Below, in pieces: positions 26,610 through 36,140 of a stretch of DNA of 64,000 nt. Position 1 is the stretch's first letter. The number at the start of each line of letters is the position of its first letter. The translations under genes were made by a program, and so were the position numbers. Source of the stretch: an uncultured Verrucomicrobiota bacterium (GTDB lineage Bacteria > Verrucomicrobiota > Verrucomicrobiia > Opitutales > Intestinicryptomonadaceae); the NCBI GenBank assembly GCA_949293415.1, contig CASFDK010000006.1, positions 1 through 64,000 of the forward strand, given 5' to 3'. Under the pieces are notes generated by a model, which was given only the letters and a program-made list of their open reading frames with translations, was not told where the DNA came from and searched no databases.

Positions 26610-26689
26610 CTTGGGCTTGTTTGCAATTCAAGCGAAGCGCGAATGAGATTTTGCCGCAGGCAAAAGACCCGAAGGGCGAGACGGTTTGC

Positions 26690-27170
26690 ACATTTTCTAA
26701 TTTTTGCAAATCAACCGATACGCTTAAAAGACTTGATGATTACCTTCCGAATGTGAAATTATCCGAAGAAGAGAAAACACGATTTGCATTTTTAGCATTG
26801 AATAGACTACTAGATAATCCCCAATGGTCTGATTTAACCTGTGGGTAGAAACTATCCCGATTAGAGGGCGTTATTGCGAATCTTGATTCTGATAGACGTG
26901 CTATTCAGCAGAACTTCAATGTTTGACGCGGATATAGTTTTTATAGACGCCCTTGAAAGAGTAATAGGCAACAATCCGAGATATACAATACAGTATGTAG
27001 AAAACGAAAATTTGGATAAATAAGAGAGATTAGATTTGATAGCAAAGTGGGAAAATCTGTTTATGCAGAACAAGGAAGATATAGTTAAAAAACGGCAATA
27101 TAAAAACAAATACTATGGGAAAAGAGTTGCTAAACAATGTAAAGATATAACTTGGTTTGATTTATATTAA
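26690..27170 (+). pseudogene. decayed AT-rich gene, unknown family
   Basis: The plus strand holds protein-like sequence broken by stops and shifts. LKRLDDYLPNVKLSEEEKTR is followed by a stop near 26846, then KLSRLEGVIANLDSDRRAIQ, then in another frame DALERVIGNNPRYTIQYVEN, an in-frame TAA near 27020, and ERLDLIAKWENLFMQNKEDI up to a stop at 27170. The composition is far more AT-rich than the surroundings, suggesting foreign origin. No family is recognised. Confidence 0.5.
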
Positions 27171-27288
27171 ATAACATATTGTACCAGCTAAAATTATTGT
27201 CTATATATAATTTTATCTGCAATTTGTAGAATTACTGCAGGATTTGTGTATTAGGATTAAAATACAACCGTAGACTATCTCGAATAAC

Positions 27289-27336
27289 AAGCAATGCGCC
27301 CGCGCACAAAGGCGGAGCGCATTGCTTTGTTTTTTT
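27289..27336 (+). terminator. terminator at the end of the decayed region
   Basis: AAGCAATGCGC (27289-27299) pairs with GCGCATTGCTT (27317-27327), followed by TGTTTTTTT. It is oriented for plus-strand transcription converging on the catalase gene. Confidence 0.82.
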
Positions 27337-27364
27337 GCAAAAGTTTTATACGGTTAGATTTACT

Positions 27365-28810
27365 TTAAAACCCCATTGCTTTTGCAACTCCTTTGCCGTA
27401 GGCGGGGTCGGCTTTAAAGCAGTTTTCTATATGGCGTTTTTTTATAAATTCGGGAGCATCACCCATTGCCCTTGCTGTGTTTGCAAAAAGCCGCGACTGC
27501 TGTTCAGGCGTCATCGAGCGAAAACGCCTTCCGGGCTGTGAATAGTAGTCGTCGTCATCTTCGCGGAAATTCCAAGAGTCGCCATCGCCGTCTACAGGGG
27601 TACGCGGGCCGCGATATTCTGGCTGTTCTTGCCAAGCTCCATACGAATTTGGCTCGTAGCCCGTTTTGCCGCCGTAGTTGCCGTCTACACGCATTTTGCC
27701 GTCGCGCGAATAGCCGGTTACGGGGCAACGCGCCTTGTTTACGGGAATTTGATAGTGGTTTACACCAAGCCTATATCGCTGGGCGTCTCCGTATCCGAAC
27801 AGCCTAGCCTGCAACATTTTATCGGGCGAAAAGCCAATGCCGGGCACTACGTTTGCGGGGTTAAACGCCGCCTGTTCAACGTCCTGAAAATAGTTTTCCG
27901 GGTTTTTGTTTAGCTCCATTATGCCGACTTCCTCTAGCGGAAATTCATCGGTATACCACTCTTTTGTTAGATCGAAAGGATTATACGGCATTTTCTTTGC
28001 CTGCTCTATTGTCATTGTTTGTATGCAAAGCTTCCACTTTGGGAAGTCTCCCTTTTCGATGTGCTCAAAAAGATCGCGCTGGTGGCTGTCTCTGTCTTTT
28101 GCTATCACGCGCTCGGCTTCTTCGTCGGTTAAGAACTTTATCGGTTGCTGACACACCCAATGAAACTTCACCCAAATAAGCTCGTTTTTAATATTGTACA
28201 TACTGAATGTATGGCTGCCGAAACCGTGCATATTGCGGTACGAGGCGGGTATCCCGTCGTCGCTCATAGTTATTGTAATTTGGTGCAATGCCTCGGGCAG
28301 ACTTGTCCAAAAATCCCAATTATTTTTTGCGGAACGTAAATTTGTTTTAGGGTCGCGCTTAACGGCGTGGTTTAGGTCGGGGAAATGGTGCCCGTCGCGG
28401 ATAAAAAACACGGGAGTGTTGTTGCCGACCAAATCCCAGTTGCCCTCTTGGGTGTAAAACTTTACGGCAAAGCCGCGAATGTCGCGCTCCGCATCGGCTG
28501 CCCCGCGCTCGCCGGCCACCGTTGAAAAGCGAACAAAAACATCGGTTTTTTTTCCTATTTCGGAAAACAGATTTGCCCTGGTATATTTTGTTATGTCGTG
28601 CGTTACGGTAAAAGTTCCAAACGCACCCGAGCCTTTTGCGTGCATACGGCGTTCGGGAATAACCTCGCGGTTAAAGTTTGCCATTTTCTCCTGAAACCAA
28701 ACATCTTCCATCAACATTGGACCGCGCGGCCCTGCTGTGCGCGAGTTTTGGTTGTCTGCAATAGGACGGCCGAAATTGTTTGTCAATTTATCCTTTTTTA
28801 CTTCGCTCAT
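27365..28810 (-). CDS. katA: catalase, small-subunit clade 3 type
   Basis: This 481-residue monofunctional haem catalase disproportionates hydrogen peroxide. The distal His57 is in [12 protein letters not shown], Asn130 in [11 protein letters not shown], and the proximal haem-ligand Tyr in [12 protein letters not shown] (about residue 340). Length fits clade 3. A strong GAGGAGG precedes the ATG. Codon use is less GC-rich than in the neighbours. The gene is bracketed by inverted ISL3 ends and tRNA genes, so it was probably acquired laterally. It protects a mainly anaerobic lifestyle, complementing the flavodiiron system at 41.4 kb. Confidence 0.96.
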   Translation of the reverse strand: MSEVKKDKLTNNFGRPIADNQNSRTAGPRGPMLMEDVWFQEKMANFNREVIPERRMHAKGSGAFGTFTVTHDITKYTRANLFSEIGKKTDVFVRFSTVAGERGAADAERDIRGFAVKFYTQEGNWDLVGNNTPVFFIRDGHHFPDLNHAVKRDPKTNLRSAKNNWDFWTSLPEALHQITITMSDDGIPASYRNMHGFGSHTFSMYNIKNELIWVKFHWVCQQPIKFLTDEEAERVIAKDRDSHQRDLFEHIEKGDFPKWKLCIQTMTIEQAKKMPYNPFDLTKEWYTDEFPLEEVGIMELNKNPENYFQDVEQAAFNPANVVPGIGFSPDKMLQARLFGYGDAQRYRLGVNHYQIPVNKARCPVTGYSRDGKMRVDGNYGGKTGYEPNSYGAWQEQPEYRGPRTPVDGDGDSWNFREDDDDYYSQPGRRFRSMTPEQQSRLFANTARAMGDAPEFIKKRHIENCFKADPAYGKGVAKAMGF

Positions 28811-28913
28811 AGGTATCCTCCTCGAAATTAACTCGGCTTACACCTTTATATGCTTATCGAACACGAGTCAAGCACAAAAGTTGTCGAACAAGGTTTTTCT
28901 TGTAATTGGTTTT

Positions 28914-29025
28914 TCATAGTTTTAGTACCCTCAATCTGTAATTTTGGAAGTTTCGATAATTACAGATTGAGGGTCTTGGTTCTATGCGGCGTCTTTCATT
29001 AAAATCCACTCTCTTTGGGGTTGAC
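28914..29025 (+). repeat. ISL3-type element end, right copy, plus a second small end
   Basis: 28958-29025 is the inverted partner of 26146-26213. On the plus strand it encodes NYRLRVLVLCGVFH and a stop, the transposase C-terminus, then the element tip. Directly left of it, the minus strand at 28914-28943 encodes NYRLRVLKL and a stop, a further tiny copy facing the other way. The two share a 16-bp inverted repeat (28928-28943, 28958-28973). At least two element ends were joined here. Confidence 0.78.
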
Positions 29026-29214
29026 ACCAAAACCGACAGAAAAGAAAAACAAGTACAGATAAGAACAAAAGCCTTTCGAATCGCATAGAAAAACAAAATC
29101 ATTCTTCCGGATATTTTTCAAGCAAAAATCATACATACAACACATATCGACACATAAAATAACCCTTTATATCAACATAAAACCGCCGCCGAGACCGTCG
29201 AAAGTTGTCGATAA

Positions 29215-29247
29215 ACAAAAAAGCCCGCAAGCGGCAAACTTGCGGGC
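29215..29247 (-). terminator. terminator of tRNA-Arg
   Basis: On the minus strand GCCCGCAAG, a 7-nt loop and CTTGCGGGC form a perfect 9-bp stem followed by T6, 10 bp after the tRNA. Confidence 0.9.
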
Positions 29248-29256
29248 ATTTCCGAA

Positions 29257-29332
29257 TGGCAGGGGCAGGGGGACTCGAACCCTCGACCAACGGTTTAGAA
29301 AACCGCTGCTCTATCCACTGAGCTACGCCCCC
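29257..29332 (-). tRNA. tRNA-Arg (anticodon TCT)
   Basis: The minus-strand cloverleaf has a GGGGGCG acceptor start, GTAGCTCAGTGGATAGAGC D arm, anticodon loop TTTCTAA, GGTTCGAGTCC T arm and encoded CCA (29257-29259 as TGG). It forms the right shoulder of the catalase island. Confidence 0.93.
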
Positions 29333-29537
29333 TTCGGATTCGCTCGGGATGCGCGCGCATAAAAAACACGCGAAACCGCCCGATTTTTGAAGTAGTTCAT
29401 TCTGCAAATCCCCCGCCCGCTTGCAAGAAAAAATTTAATCAACATTTTTGTGGACACCCCCGCACTTTTCGAATAGGGTCGCCCCAGGATTTATTTTTAC
29501 GGCACTGTGCCGTCTGCATTCAATTTATTCGATACAT

Positions 29538-30599
29538 ATGGCAAAACAAAAACTACCAACAACCATCATAAACAAAGACGACAAAGCCCTCGAGACGGCC
29601 CTCGGAATGGTCAACAAACAGTTCGGCGAAGGCTCGCTCATCAGGCTCGGCGAAGCTTTCAAAATGAACGTCGAGACCATCAGCACGGGCTCGGTTGCGA
29701 TAGACTTGGCTCTCGGTGTGGGCGGGTTGCCCCGCGGCAGAATCGTCGAAATTTACGGTCCCGAATCTTCGGGCAAAACAACGCTCTGTCTTTCGCTCAT
29801 CGCGGAAGCCCAGCGCAAGGGCGGCAACGCGGTCTTTATCGACGTCGAACACGCGCTCGACCCCAAGTACGCAAAGGTCGTGGGTGTAAACCTCGAAAAC
29901 CTGATGGTGTCGCAGCCCGAATGCGGCGAAGACGCGCTCAACATCGCCGAGACGCTCATCCGTTCGGGCGCAATCGACGTTGTCGTAATCGACTCCGTTG
30001 CCGCGCTCGTTTCGCGTCAGGAACTCGACGGGCAGATGGGCGACACAACGGTGGGTCTCCAAGCGCGTATGATGAGTCAGGCTATGCGCCGCCTCACCGC
30101 GGCAATCAGCAAGACAAAATGCATCTGCGTTTTCACAAACCAAATCCGCGAAAAAATCGGCGTGATGTTCGGCAATCCCGAAACGACCCCCGGCGGACGC
30201 GCACTCAAGTTCTTCGCCTCGGTGCGCATAGACATCCGCAGAATCGGGCAGATTAAAGACCCCTCGGGCAAGGTTATCGGCAACCGCACGAAGATAAAGG
30301 TCGTCAAGAACAAGGTTGCACCGCCGTTTACCGAATGCGAATTCGACATTATGTACAACGAGGGCATTTCGATGACGGGCAGCCTTATCGACCTCGGCAT
30401 AGAGCAGAAAATTCTCGAAAAGAAGGGCGCGTGGATTTCCTACGACGGCGAACTTATCGGGCAGGGTCGCGAAGCCGCGAAAGCGTATCTTATGCAGCAC
30501 CCCGAAGTTTGCGACAAAATCCGCGCGGCAATCGAAGGCAATACCACGGTTGTCGGCGGAATGGCACTCGGCGAGGAATCGCCCGAAGCGCAGGCGTAG
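29538..30599 (+). CDS. recA: recombinase RecA
   Basis: This 353-residue RecA drives strand exchange and SOS activation. Walker [10 protein letters not shown] is at 74-82. [11 protein letters not shown], the loop regions ([11 protein letters not shown] and [18 protein letters not shown]) and a shortened C-terminal tail are present. The start at 29538 ([11 protein letters not shown]) was chosen because it matches the family N-terminus. No obvious LexA-type palindrome was seen upstream. A terminator hairpin follows the stop. Confidence 0.97.
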   Translation: MAKQKLPTTIINKDDKALETALGMVNKQFGEGSLIRLGEAFKMNVETISTGSVAIDLALGVGGLPRGRIVEIYGPESSGKTTLCLSLIAEAQRKGGNAVFIDVEHALDPKYAKVVGVNLENLMVSQPECGEDALNIAETLIRSGAIDVVVIDSVAALVSRQELDGQMGDTTVGLQARMMSQAMRRLTAAISKTKCICVFTNQIREKIGVMFGNPETTPGGRALKFFASVRIDIRRIGQIKDPSGKVIGNRTKIKVVKNKVAPPFTECEFDIMYNEGISMTGSLIDLGIEQKILEKKGAWISYDGELIGQGREAAKAYLMQHPEVCDKIRAAIEGNTTVVGGMALGEESPEAQA

Positions 30600-30633
30600 G
30601 GCACCGGCTCAACCCCAACAAAAAACGAAAACA

Positions 30634-30672
30634 AAAAAGCGTCGCGGTTTTGCATTGCCGCGACGCTTTATG
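30634..30672. terminator. terminator between recA and the convergent lipoprotein gene
   Basis: AAAGCGTCGCGG pairs with CCGCGACGCTTT, with A-rich and T-rich shoulders. Confidence 0.8.
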
Positions 30673-30721
30673 TTCTTCGGAAATTCCGCGCCGGACACAA
30701 CCGCCCGACGCGTTTCCGAAA

Positions 30722-32389
30722 CTACCACTTGAACTTTTTGCCGCTGTCGTCGTAGTCCATCGTCGAAAGCGGAGCGTTCTCGGGAGTCTTGATTTCGACG
30801 CCCGCAACTTTCGGCTCTTTTACGGTTATCGCGCCGATTTTATAACGCTTGTGTCCGTCGGTCGGCAGGTCGAGCGGCAGGTTGATTTGCGGAGTGCCGT
30901 CGCGCAGCCCCACCGAAACGTAGACATCGTAAGTGCCCGCCTTTGTCGCGGGGACAACGGGCGCGCCGTAAAATTCCGCGCCGTCGCGCTTTTCCATATT
31001 GAGCGTAAACTCGTTGAAGAATTTTTTCGGATTGAGGAAACCCACGTTGAAATTCTTGACATGCGAAACGAACTTCGGCTGCCCCTTCGGCGCGACGGGA
31101 AGCGTTGCCATATCGAGACCGTCGTCCACCAGAACCGCCACAATGCCGCCCTTGCCGTCCTTGAGCGTGATTGCCGCAAAACCGCCGTTGTAGCACGGCG
31201 CAACGCCGACATTCGCCCAAGTAAACTGAACGGGGAAACATTCGCCGATCTCCGCCGAGCGCGGCATATTCAGCTCGACAAGATTAAGCCTGTAGCCGAG
31301 GCGCAGGTTGATGCGCTCTATGCTCTCCCTATTTTCGTCGAGGAACTGGCGCGGCCACCAGTGGATTGAAAGATACGAGCAGTGATACGCTTCGACCGCA
31401 TTCTCAAGCCATTCACCCTTCCACGCGCCGCGTGCCTTCGAAAGCCCGTAGTGCTCGTGCTCTACGATAACGGGCATAGTCTGCCAATAGCGTCCCGCAA
31501 GTTCCGCGTGATACCACGAAGCCTTTTTGTGCCCCTTTTTCTTCGGATTCGGAGGCTCGGGAATGTCCACCAAAATGGAGTCGTCGCGCAGCGAAACGCC
31601 CTTCGAACGCGCGTAGTCGAGCACGGGGAAATTCTTCTGTTCTTTCCAACCGTCAACGTCGTCGCTGATGCAAAGCTGCGTCTTCTTGAAATACTTCGTG
31701 TATATGTCTATCTGAAGCTTTACCGCCTTAATCTGGACATCGCGGGGAAGCTTGCTGCTCGCGCCCGTGTGTCCTTCTCCCCAAAGCCCGAACGTGCCGA
31801 TGTCTATGAACGCCACATTCGGATTGCCGTCGTAACGTTCGGCGAGCGCCTTTATGAGGCGTTCGAGATGTTCGAGGTAAATCGGATCGAGATAGTCTGG
31901 CTCCCAACACGCGCCGTTGGGGTCGGGTCCGCGGCGGACGGTGAACTGCACGCCCTTGCAGCCCTTGTCCTTAAGCCATTTGGGAGTCGCCCACGGAATC
32001 CAGTGCTCGCAACAGTTTATGCGGATTGCGAATTTCTTGCCTTTTTCGATGTAGCGTTGCGCGGGCGTGTCGAAAACTGACCAGTTGAATTTGCCGTCCT
32101 CTGGCTCTACGAACGCCCACGGAATGCGCATATACTGAACATTCGCCCCCGGAAACCAGTCGAGCGAGTCGGACGGCTCCAGATAGTAGCCATAGTTGCC
32201 CGTACGCCCCGAATAGTAGTGGTGAACCCACCCCATCCCCGCATTTACAAGCGGCTTTTTGTTGTCGGTAAATTTATACGAAACCCTGTTGCCGTCGGTC
32301 TTTTCGACGACTCCGTTTTCCCCCGAAACGCACGCGGCAGCCAAAATGGCAAGCGACGCGCATGCGATTGTGTTTATCAATTTGTGCAT
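30722..32389 (-). CDS. lipoprotein with glycosidase-like barrel (DUF4832-like)
   Basis: This 555-residue protein starts MHKLINTIACASLAILAAAC, a lipoprotein signal with Cys20. The body looks like a TIM-barrel glycoside-hydrolase relative. NAGMGWVHHYY is followed by YMRIPWAFVEPEDGKFNW (a beta-galactosidase-like strand with Glu), VAFIDIGTFGLWGEGHTG (the G-x-WGE-x-H motif of DUF4832 proteins) and a C-terminal beta-sandwich from about 400. It is likely anchored in the outer membrane and acts on a polysaccharide that cannot be named. The start at 32389 is set by the lipobox. It converges with recA. Confidence 0.75.
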   Translation of the reverse strand: MHKLINTIACASLAILAAACVSGENGVVEKTDGNRVSYKFTDNKKPLVNAGMGWVHHYYSGRTGNYGYYLEPSDSLDWFPGANVQYMRIPWAFVEPEDGKFNWSVFDTPAQRYIEKGKKFAIRINCCEHWIPWATPKWLKDKGCKGVQFTVRRGPDPNGACWEPDYLDPIYLEHLERLIKALAERYDGNPNVAFIDIGTFGLWGEGHTGASSKLPRDVQIKAVKLQIDIYTKYFKKTQLCISDDVDGWKEQKNFPVLDYARSKGVSLRDDSILVDIPEPPNPKKKGHKKASWYHAELAGRYWQTMPVIVEHEHYGLSKARGAWKGEWLENAVEAYHCSYLSIHWWPRQFLDENRESIERINLRLGYRLNLVELNMPRSAEIGECFPVQFTWANVGVAPCYNGGFAAITLKDGKGGIVAVLVDDGLDMATLPVAPKGQPKFVSHVKNFNVGFLNPKKFFNEFTLNMEKRDGAEFYGAPVVPATKAGTYDVYVSVGLRDGTPQINLPLDLPTDGHKRYKIGAITVKEPKVAGVEIKTPENAPLSTMDYDDSGKKFKW

Positions 32390-32498
32390 AGTGTAGTGTG
32401 TAGTTGTTTGTGGAATGCGAGGCGCCAGCAAAAAAGCGGCATAGTTGCCACAAAAAACGGCGGACATTTTCGTTTGTCCGCCGCCGTCGCGGAAAATT

Positions 32499-33092
32499 TT
32501 ATATCGAACCTTTTGTCGACGGAATCATACCGCCCCTGCGCGGGTCGATTGCAACCGACATCGAGAGGGCTTTTGCGAAACACTTGAACGCGCCCTCTGC
32601 AATGTGGTGCGGCTCGTCGCCGTACTCCAGATTGACGTGCAGATTCGCGCCGGACTCGTTGGCGAACGCCTGAAAGAACTCGCGGCAGAGCGACACGTTG
32701 AAGTCGCGCACGCGCGCCTCGAGCGAACCAAGATTGTAGACCAAAATCGGGCGATTCGAAAGATCGATTACAACGCGAACGAGAACCTCGTCCATCGGCA
32801 GGATGAAGAAGCCGTACCTGTTCATGCCGGCCTTGTCGCCGACCGCCATTTTGACCGCCTGACCGAGCACGATTCCCACATCCTCGACAGTGTGGTGGTA
32901 GTCGATGTCGATATCGCCCCTTGCCCTTATTTTGAGGTCGAACAGACCATGGCGGGCGAAAAGCTCGAGCATATGGTTGAAGAACGGAATGCCCGTTTCG
33001 ACCTCGTAGTTGCCCGAGCCGTCGAGATTTATCTCGAGCTCTATCTGGGTTTCCTTTGTATTGCGTACGATTTTTGCGGTGCGGTTGTCCAT
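32499..33092 (-). CDS. hisB: imidazoleglycerol-phosphate dehydratase
   Basis: This 197-residue monofunctional HisB dehydrates IGP to imidazole-acetol phosphate in histidine synthesis. The metal-binding motifs are [29 protein letters not shown] and [17 protein letters not shown]. The ATG at 33092 comes two bases after the hisC stop, which fits a tightly coupled operon. A longer start would overlap hisC by about 25 bases. The product is used by HisC after the order aroC - unknown - hisC - hisB. Confidence 0.95.
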   Translation of the reverse strand: MDNRTAKIVRNTKETQIELEINLDGSGNYEVETGIPFFNHMLELFARHGLFDLKIRARGDIDIDYHHTVEDVGIVLGQAVKMAVGDKAGMNRYGFFILPMDEVLVRVVIDLSNRPILVYNLGSLEARVRDFNVSLCREFFQAFANESGANLHVNLEYGDEPHHIAEGAFKCFAKALSMSVAIDPRRGGMIPSTKGSI

Positions 33093-33094
33093 AA

Positions 33095-34201
33095 TTATCC
33101 CTGCCTTTGCTTCAGCCATTTTTTTGCGGTTTTTCTGAATTTTTCCATCTGCGCGGGCGTGCCGATTGACAGCCTTATGCCGTCGGAGATTTTTTTCTGC
33201 GACGCAAAATAGCGCAGCAGAATTTTGTTTTCGCGCATAAATTCGAAGAGGTCGGCGGCGATTTTCGCGCACGTCTTTCCGTTCAGAACGGGCTTGAAGA
33301 ACACGAAGTTCGCCGAGCTTTTAAAATATTTCCAGCCGACGGAATCGAAGAATTTTTCGGTCGCCTCGCGTTCGGCGATTACCGCGCCGCACTTCTGGGC
33401 GTAGTACGAAACGTCGGCGAGCGCGGCGATGCCCGCAGCCTGCGCGAGCCTGTCGAGATTGTAGCTGTCGCGAACCCTGTCGAGAACTTCGACAATCGCG
33501 GGGTTGGCGACCGCCCAGCCAATGCGCATTCCCGCAAGCCCCCACCCCTTCGAAGACGTTCCGCAAACGATCAGGTTGTCGTACTTCATCACGAGCGGCG
33601 CGCACGAATATTCCGCAAACGGCGCGTACGCCTCGTCCACAAGCACGATTCCGTCGAAGTTCGAAACGATTTTCTCGACCGTTTCGCAATCGAACCCTAT
33701 GCCGGTCGGCGCGTTCGGATTGGTCAAAAAGAAAAGCCCCGCGCCGCACGAGAATATGCGGTCGAAAGCGATTTGCATATTTTTGCCGAACGGAATCTGC
33801 ACGAGCTGGGAGCTCTGCAATTTCGCCAGAACGGGATAGAGCGAATAGCTCGGGTCGATTGTCGCCGCGCACTTTTCGGAGTCGGTAAAGGCGCGGACTG
33901 CGATGTTCAGAATGTCGTCGGAGCCGTTGCCCGCAAAGGCGTATTCGGCGGGAACACCGTAGTACCTGCCCACCGCTTCGCGCAGTTTGGAACTTTCGGG
34001 ATTGGGATACAGACGCAGCAACGCGCCGTCCGCGCCAACTTCCGCCGCTATCGCCTCGACGACTTTAGGGCTGGGCGGATACGGAAATTCGTTTGTGTTG
34101 AGCTTCACCCAACCGCCGCCGTTCGGCTGCTCGCCGGGGACATAGCCGCTCATCTTCGCCACGTTCGAAGCCGTGTATTTCTTCAAATTAAATTTTTTCA
34201 T
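33095..34201 (-). CDS. hisC: histidinol-phosphate aminotransferase
   Basis: This 368-residue class I/II aminotransferase uses PLP. The catalytic Lys lies in [17 protein letters not shown] near residue 216. NAPTG and [11 protein letters not shown] are the conserved PLP-contact blocks, and the N-terminus has [12 protein letters not shown]. It converts imidazole-acetol phosphate to histidinol phosphate with glutamate. Its ATG overlaps the stop of the upstream P-loop-like gene by 4 bases (ATGA). A broader aromatic aminotransferase role is possible since aroC is in the same operon. Confidence 0.93.
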   Translation of the reverse strand: MKKFNLKKYTASNVAKMSGYVPGEQPNGGGWVKLNTNEFPYPPSPKVVEAIAAEVGADGALLRLYPNPESSKLREAVGRYYGVPAEYAFAGNGSDDILNIAVRAFTDSEKCAATIDPSYSLYPVLAKLQSSQLVQIPFGKNMQIAFDRIFSCGAGLFFLTNPNAPTGIGFDCETVEKIVSNFDGIVLVDEAYAPFAEYSCAPLVMKYDNLIVCGTSSKGWGLAGMRIGWAVANPAIVEVLDRVRDSYNLDRLAQAAGIAALADVSYYAQKCGAVIAEREATEKFFDSVGWKYFKSSANFVFFKPVLNGKTCAKIAADLFEFMRENKILLRYFASQKKISDGIRLSIGTPAQMEKFRKTAKKWLKQRQG

Positions 34202-34983
34202 ATTCGGATATTTTCAAGTTTCCTCGTCTCGCGCACGATTTCCGAGACGTCGGGAACGGGCTTTAGGCGCATTCCGTTGGCGGCGCGCTGTAAATACGGA
34301 TCGGGCTTGCGCTGCAAGTCGAAAGGTTCGTCGGGAATGTTGTCGCCGTCGATGTCGAGCTCGTCTATCGGGTCGATGTCGTCGAAGAGCATCGAAATTC
34401 TGCGCGCCTCTTCAATCAGCAACTCTATGGGACGGGCAACCTCGAACTTTTTGTCGACAAGCTCGACCGACATCGGATAGCACTGGCGTTCGTAGCGCGC
34501 CCTGATGTTCTCGATTTCCCTGTTGGAGACGTTCGAACGGCGCGAGAGCAAAAAGCAGTCGGCAAAGTGCGCGAGCGCATCGGCATAGGGCGCGAACTCG
34601 TTCGGGCAACGCGCAAAAGAGGCGCAGTCGAGAACGCTCCAAATGCGGGCAAGCCTGATGTCGCCGCAATCGACCGTCTTCTTGAACTGCTCCACTTCGT
34701 CGGCGATGTTCTTGGCGGAGTCGGCAATGTAGAATACGTGCGTGAAGCGCGACTTGTCGAGCTCGGCAATCTTCGTCCGCGCATCGTCGGCGTCGGAATA
34801 ATAGACAAGCCCCGCGTTTTGCGCCGACGAAATACTTTCGTCGAACGCAGTCGGAGTCTCGTTCTGCGATACGAACACGCCGCAAAAATCGTCGTCGTTC
34901 AACGCCTTGTAGATTACGTCGGCGCAGATTCCGCAACGCCCCGATGTCGGCGTGCCCAAAATAAAATATGCCGGAATACTCAT
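34198..34983 (-). CDS. degenerate P-loop-like protein of unknown function
   Basis: I do not recognise this 261-residue protein with certainty. The N-terminus YFILGTPTSGRCGICADVIY looks like a P-loop in which the GK[ST] end is changed to GRCGIC. The following alternating strands and helices resemble a G3E/CobW-like NTPase fold. The C-terminal third is acidic (FDDIDPIDELDIDGDNIPDE). It sits between aroC (3-bp gap) and hisC (4-bp overlap), so it is co-translated with amino-acid biosynthesis genes. A regulatory or chaperone role is conceivable but unproved. Confidence 0.55.
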   Translation of the reverse strand: MSIPAYFILGTPTSGRCGICADVIYKALNDDDFCGVFVSQNETPTAFDESISSAQNAGLVYYSDADDARTKIAELDKSRFTHVFYIADSAKNIADEVEQFKKTVDCGDIRLARIWSVLDCASFARCPNEFAPYADALAHFADCFLLSRRSNVSNREIENIRARYERQCYPMSVELVDKKFEVARPIELLIEEARRISMLFDDIDPIDELDIDGDNIPDEPFDLQRKPDPYLQRAANGMRLKPVPDVSEIVRETRKLENIRI

Positions 34984-34986
34984 TTT

Positions 34987-36063
34987 CTACTTTCTAACCG
35001 TCCGCTGGACGAGCACCGCATCGGCGCAGACGAGAGCCGCCATCGCCTCGACAATCGGGACGGCACGGGGCAACACACAGGGGTCGTGCCTGCCCCTGCC
35101 AATGACCGTCGTCGGTTCGAGTTCGCGGGTGAGGGTTTTTTGTTCTTTTGCAATAGTCGCAGTCGGCTTGAACGCCACGCGAAAATCCACGGGGCGCGAA
35201 GTGGTCATGCCGCCGAGAACGCCGCCGGCATTGTTCGTAAGGGTGGTAACCGCGCCGTTTTCGTCGAGCGCGAATACGTCGTTGTTTTGGGAACCGAACA
35301 TACGCGCCGAAGCGAAACCGCCGCCGACTTCAAAGCCCTTCGACGCGGGAATTGAAAGCATAGCCTTTGCCAAGTCCGCCTCGAATCTGTCGAAGACGGG
35401 GTCTCCAAGACCCGCGGGAAGCCCCTCGATGCGGCAGCGGATTACCCCGCCGACACTGTCGCACTCGGCGCGAGCCTTTTTAATGAATTCCTCCATACGC
35501 GCCGAAGCCTGCGGATTGGGGCAGCGCACGGGACTTGCCTCGATTTCCTCCGCAGTGGGAGTCTGGCGTTGCATGGGCATCGCGATTGCGTGCACGCTTT
35601 CGACCCAAGCGGTGATTTTCACGCCGCCGCCGAGAAATTTTTTCGCAACCGCACCCGCCGCCACGCGCCCGATTGTCTCGCGGGCGGAACTTCTGCCGCC
35701 GCCGCGCGGGTCGCGCAAACCGTATTTCATATCGTAGGTAAAGTCGGCGTGGGAGGGTCTCCAAAGCTTTGCGATTTCGGAATAGTCCTGCGAGCGCTGG
35801 TCTTTGTTGCGCACGAGAATGCAAATGGGCGTGCCCAAAGTTTTGCCCTCGTAAACGCCCGAAATTATCTCGCACGCGTCGGCTTCGTTGCGCTGCGTAC
35901 CGAGCAGATTGCCCCCCGGACGCCGCCTGTCAAGCTCGCGCTGAATATCGTCCGCGGACAGGTCGAGCAGCGACGGACACCCGTCGATTACGCAACCTAT
36001 CCCCGCACCGTGGCTTTCGCCGAAAGTAGAGACTCTGAAAATTTTACCGAATACGCTTCCCAT
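34987..36063 (-). CDS. aroC: chorismate synthase
   Basis: This 358-residue FMN-dependent enzyme makes chorismate from EPSP, the last step of the shikimate pathway. Signatures are GESHGAGIGCVIDGCP, RRRPGGN, YGLRDPRGGGRSSARET and GRHDPCVLPRAVP. Length is typical. It is the first gene of the operon aroC - P-loop-like - hisC - hisB. No promoter is obvious in the 77-bp gap to the DUF475 gene on the same strand. Confidence 0.96.
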   Translation of the reverse strand: MGSVFGKIFRVSTFGESHGAGIGCVIDGCPSLLDLSADDIQRELDRRRPGGNLLGTQRNEADACEIISGVYEGKTLGTPICILVRNKDQRSQDYSEIAKLWRPSHADFTYDMKYGLRDPRGGGRSSARETIGRVAAGAVAKKFLGGGVKITAWVESVHAIAMPMQRQTPTAEEIEASPVRCPNPQASARMEEFIKKARAECDSVGGVIRCRIEGLPAGLGDPVFDRFEADLAKAMLSIPASKGFEVGGGFASARMFGSQNNDVFALDENGAVTTLTNNAGGVLGGMTTSRPVDFRVAFKPTATIAKEQKTLTRELEPTTVIGRGRHDPCVLPRAVPIVEAMAALVCADAVLVQRTVRK

Positions 36064-36140
36064 TTGCCCTCCATAACATAGAATCGGCGGACAATTTCAA
36101 GCCTAAACGGGGCGGCGGAACTTTGCGGATTTCGAAAAGG

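Noticed and set aside
26486-26848. 120-codon plus-strand frame in the island.
   Set aside because: Its first half is the antisense of the transposase remnant; only its last part belongs to the decayed gene and it stops without completing a domain.
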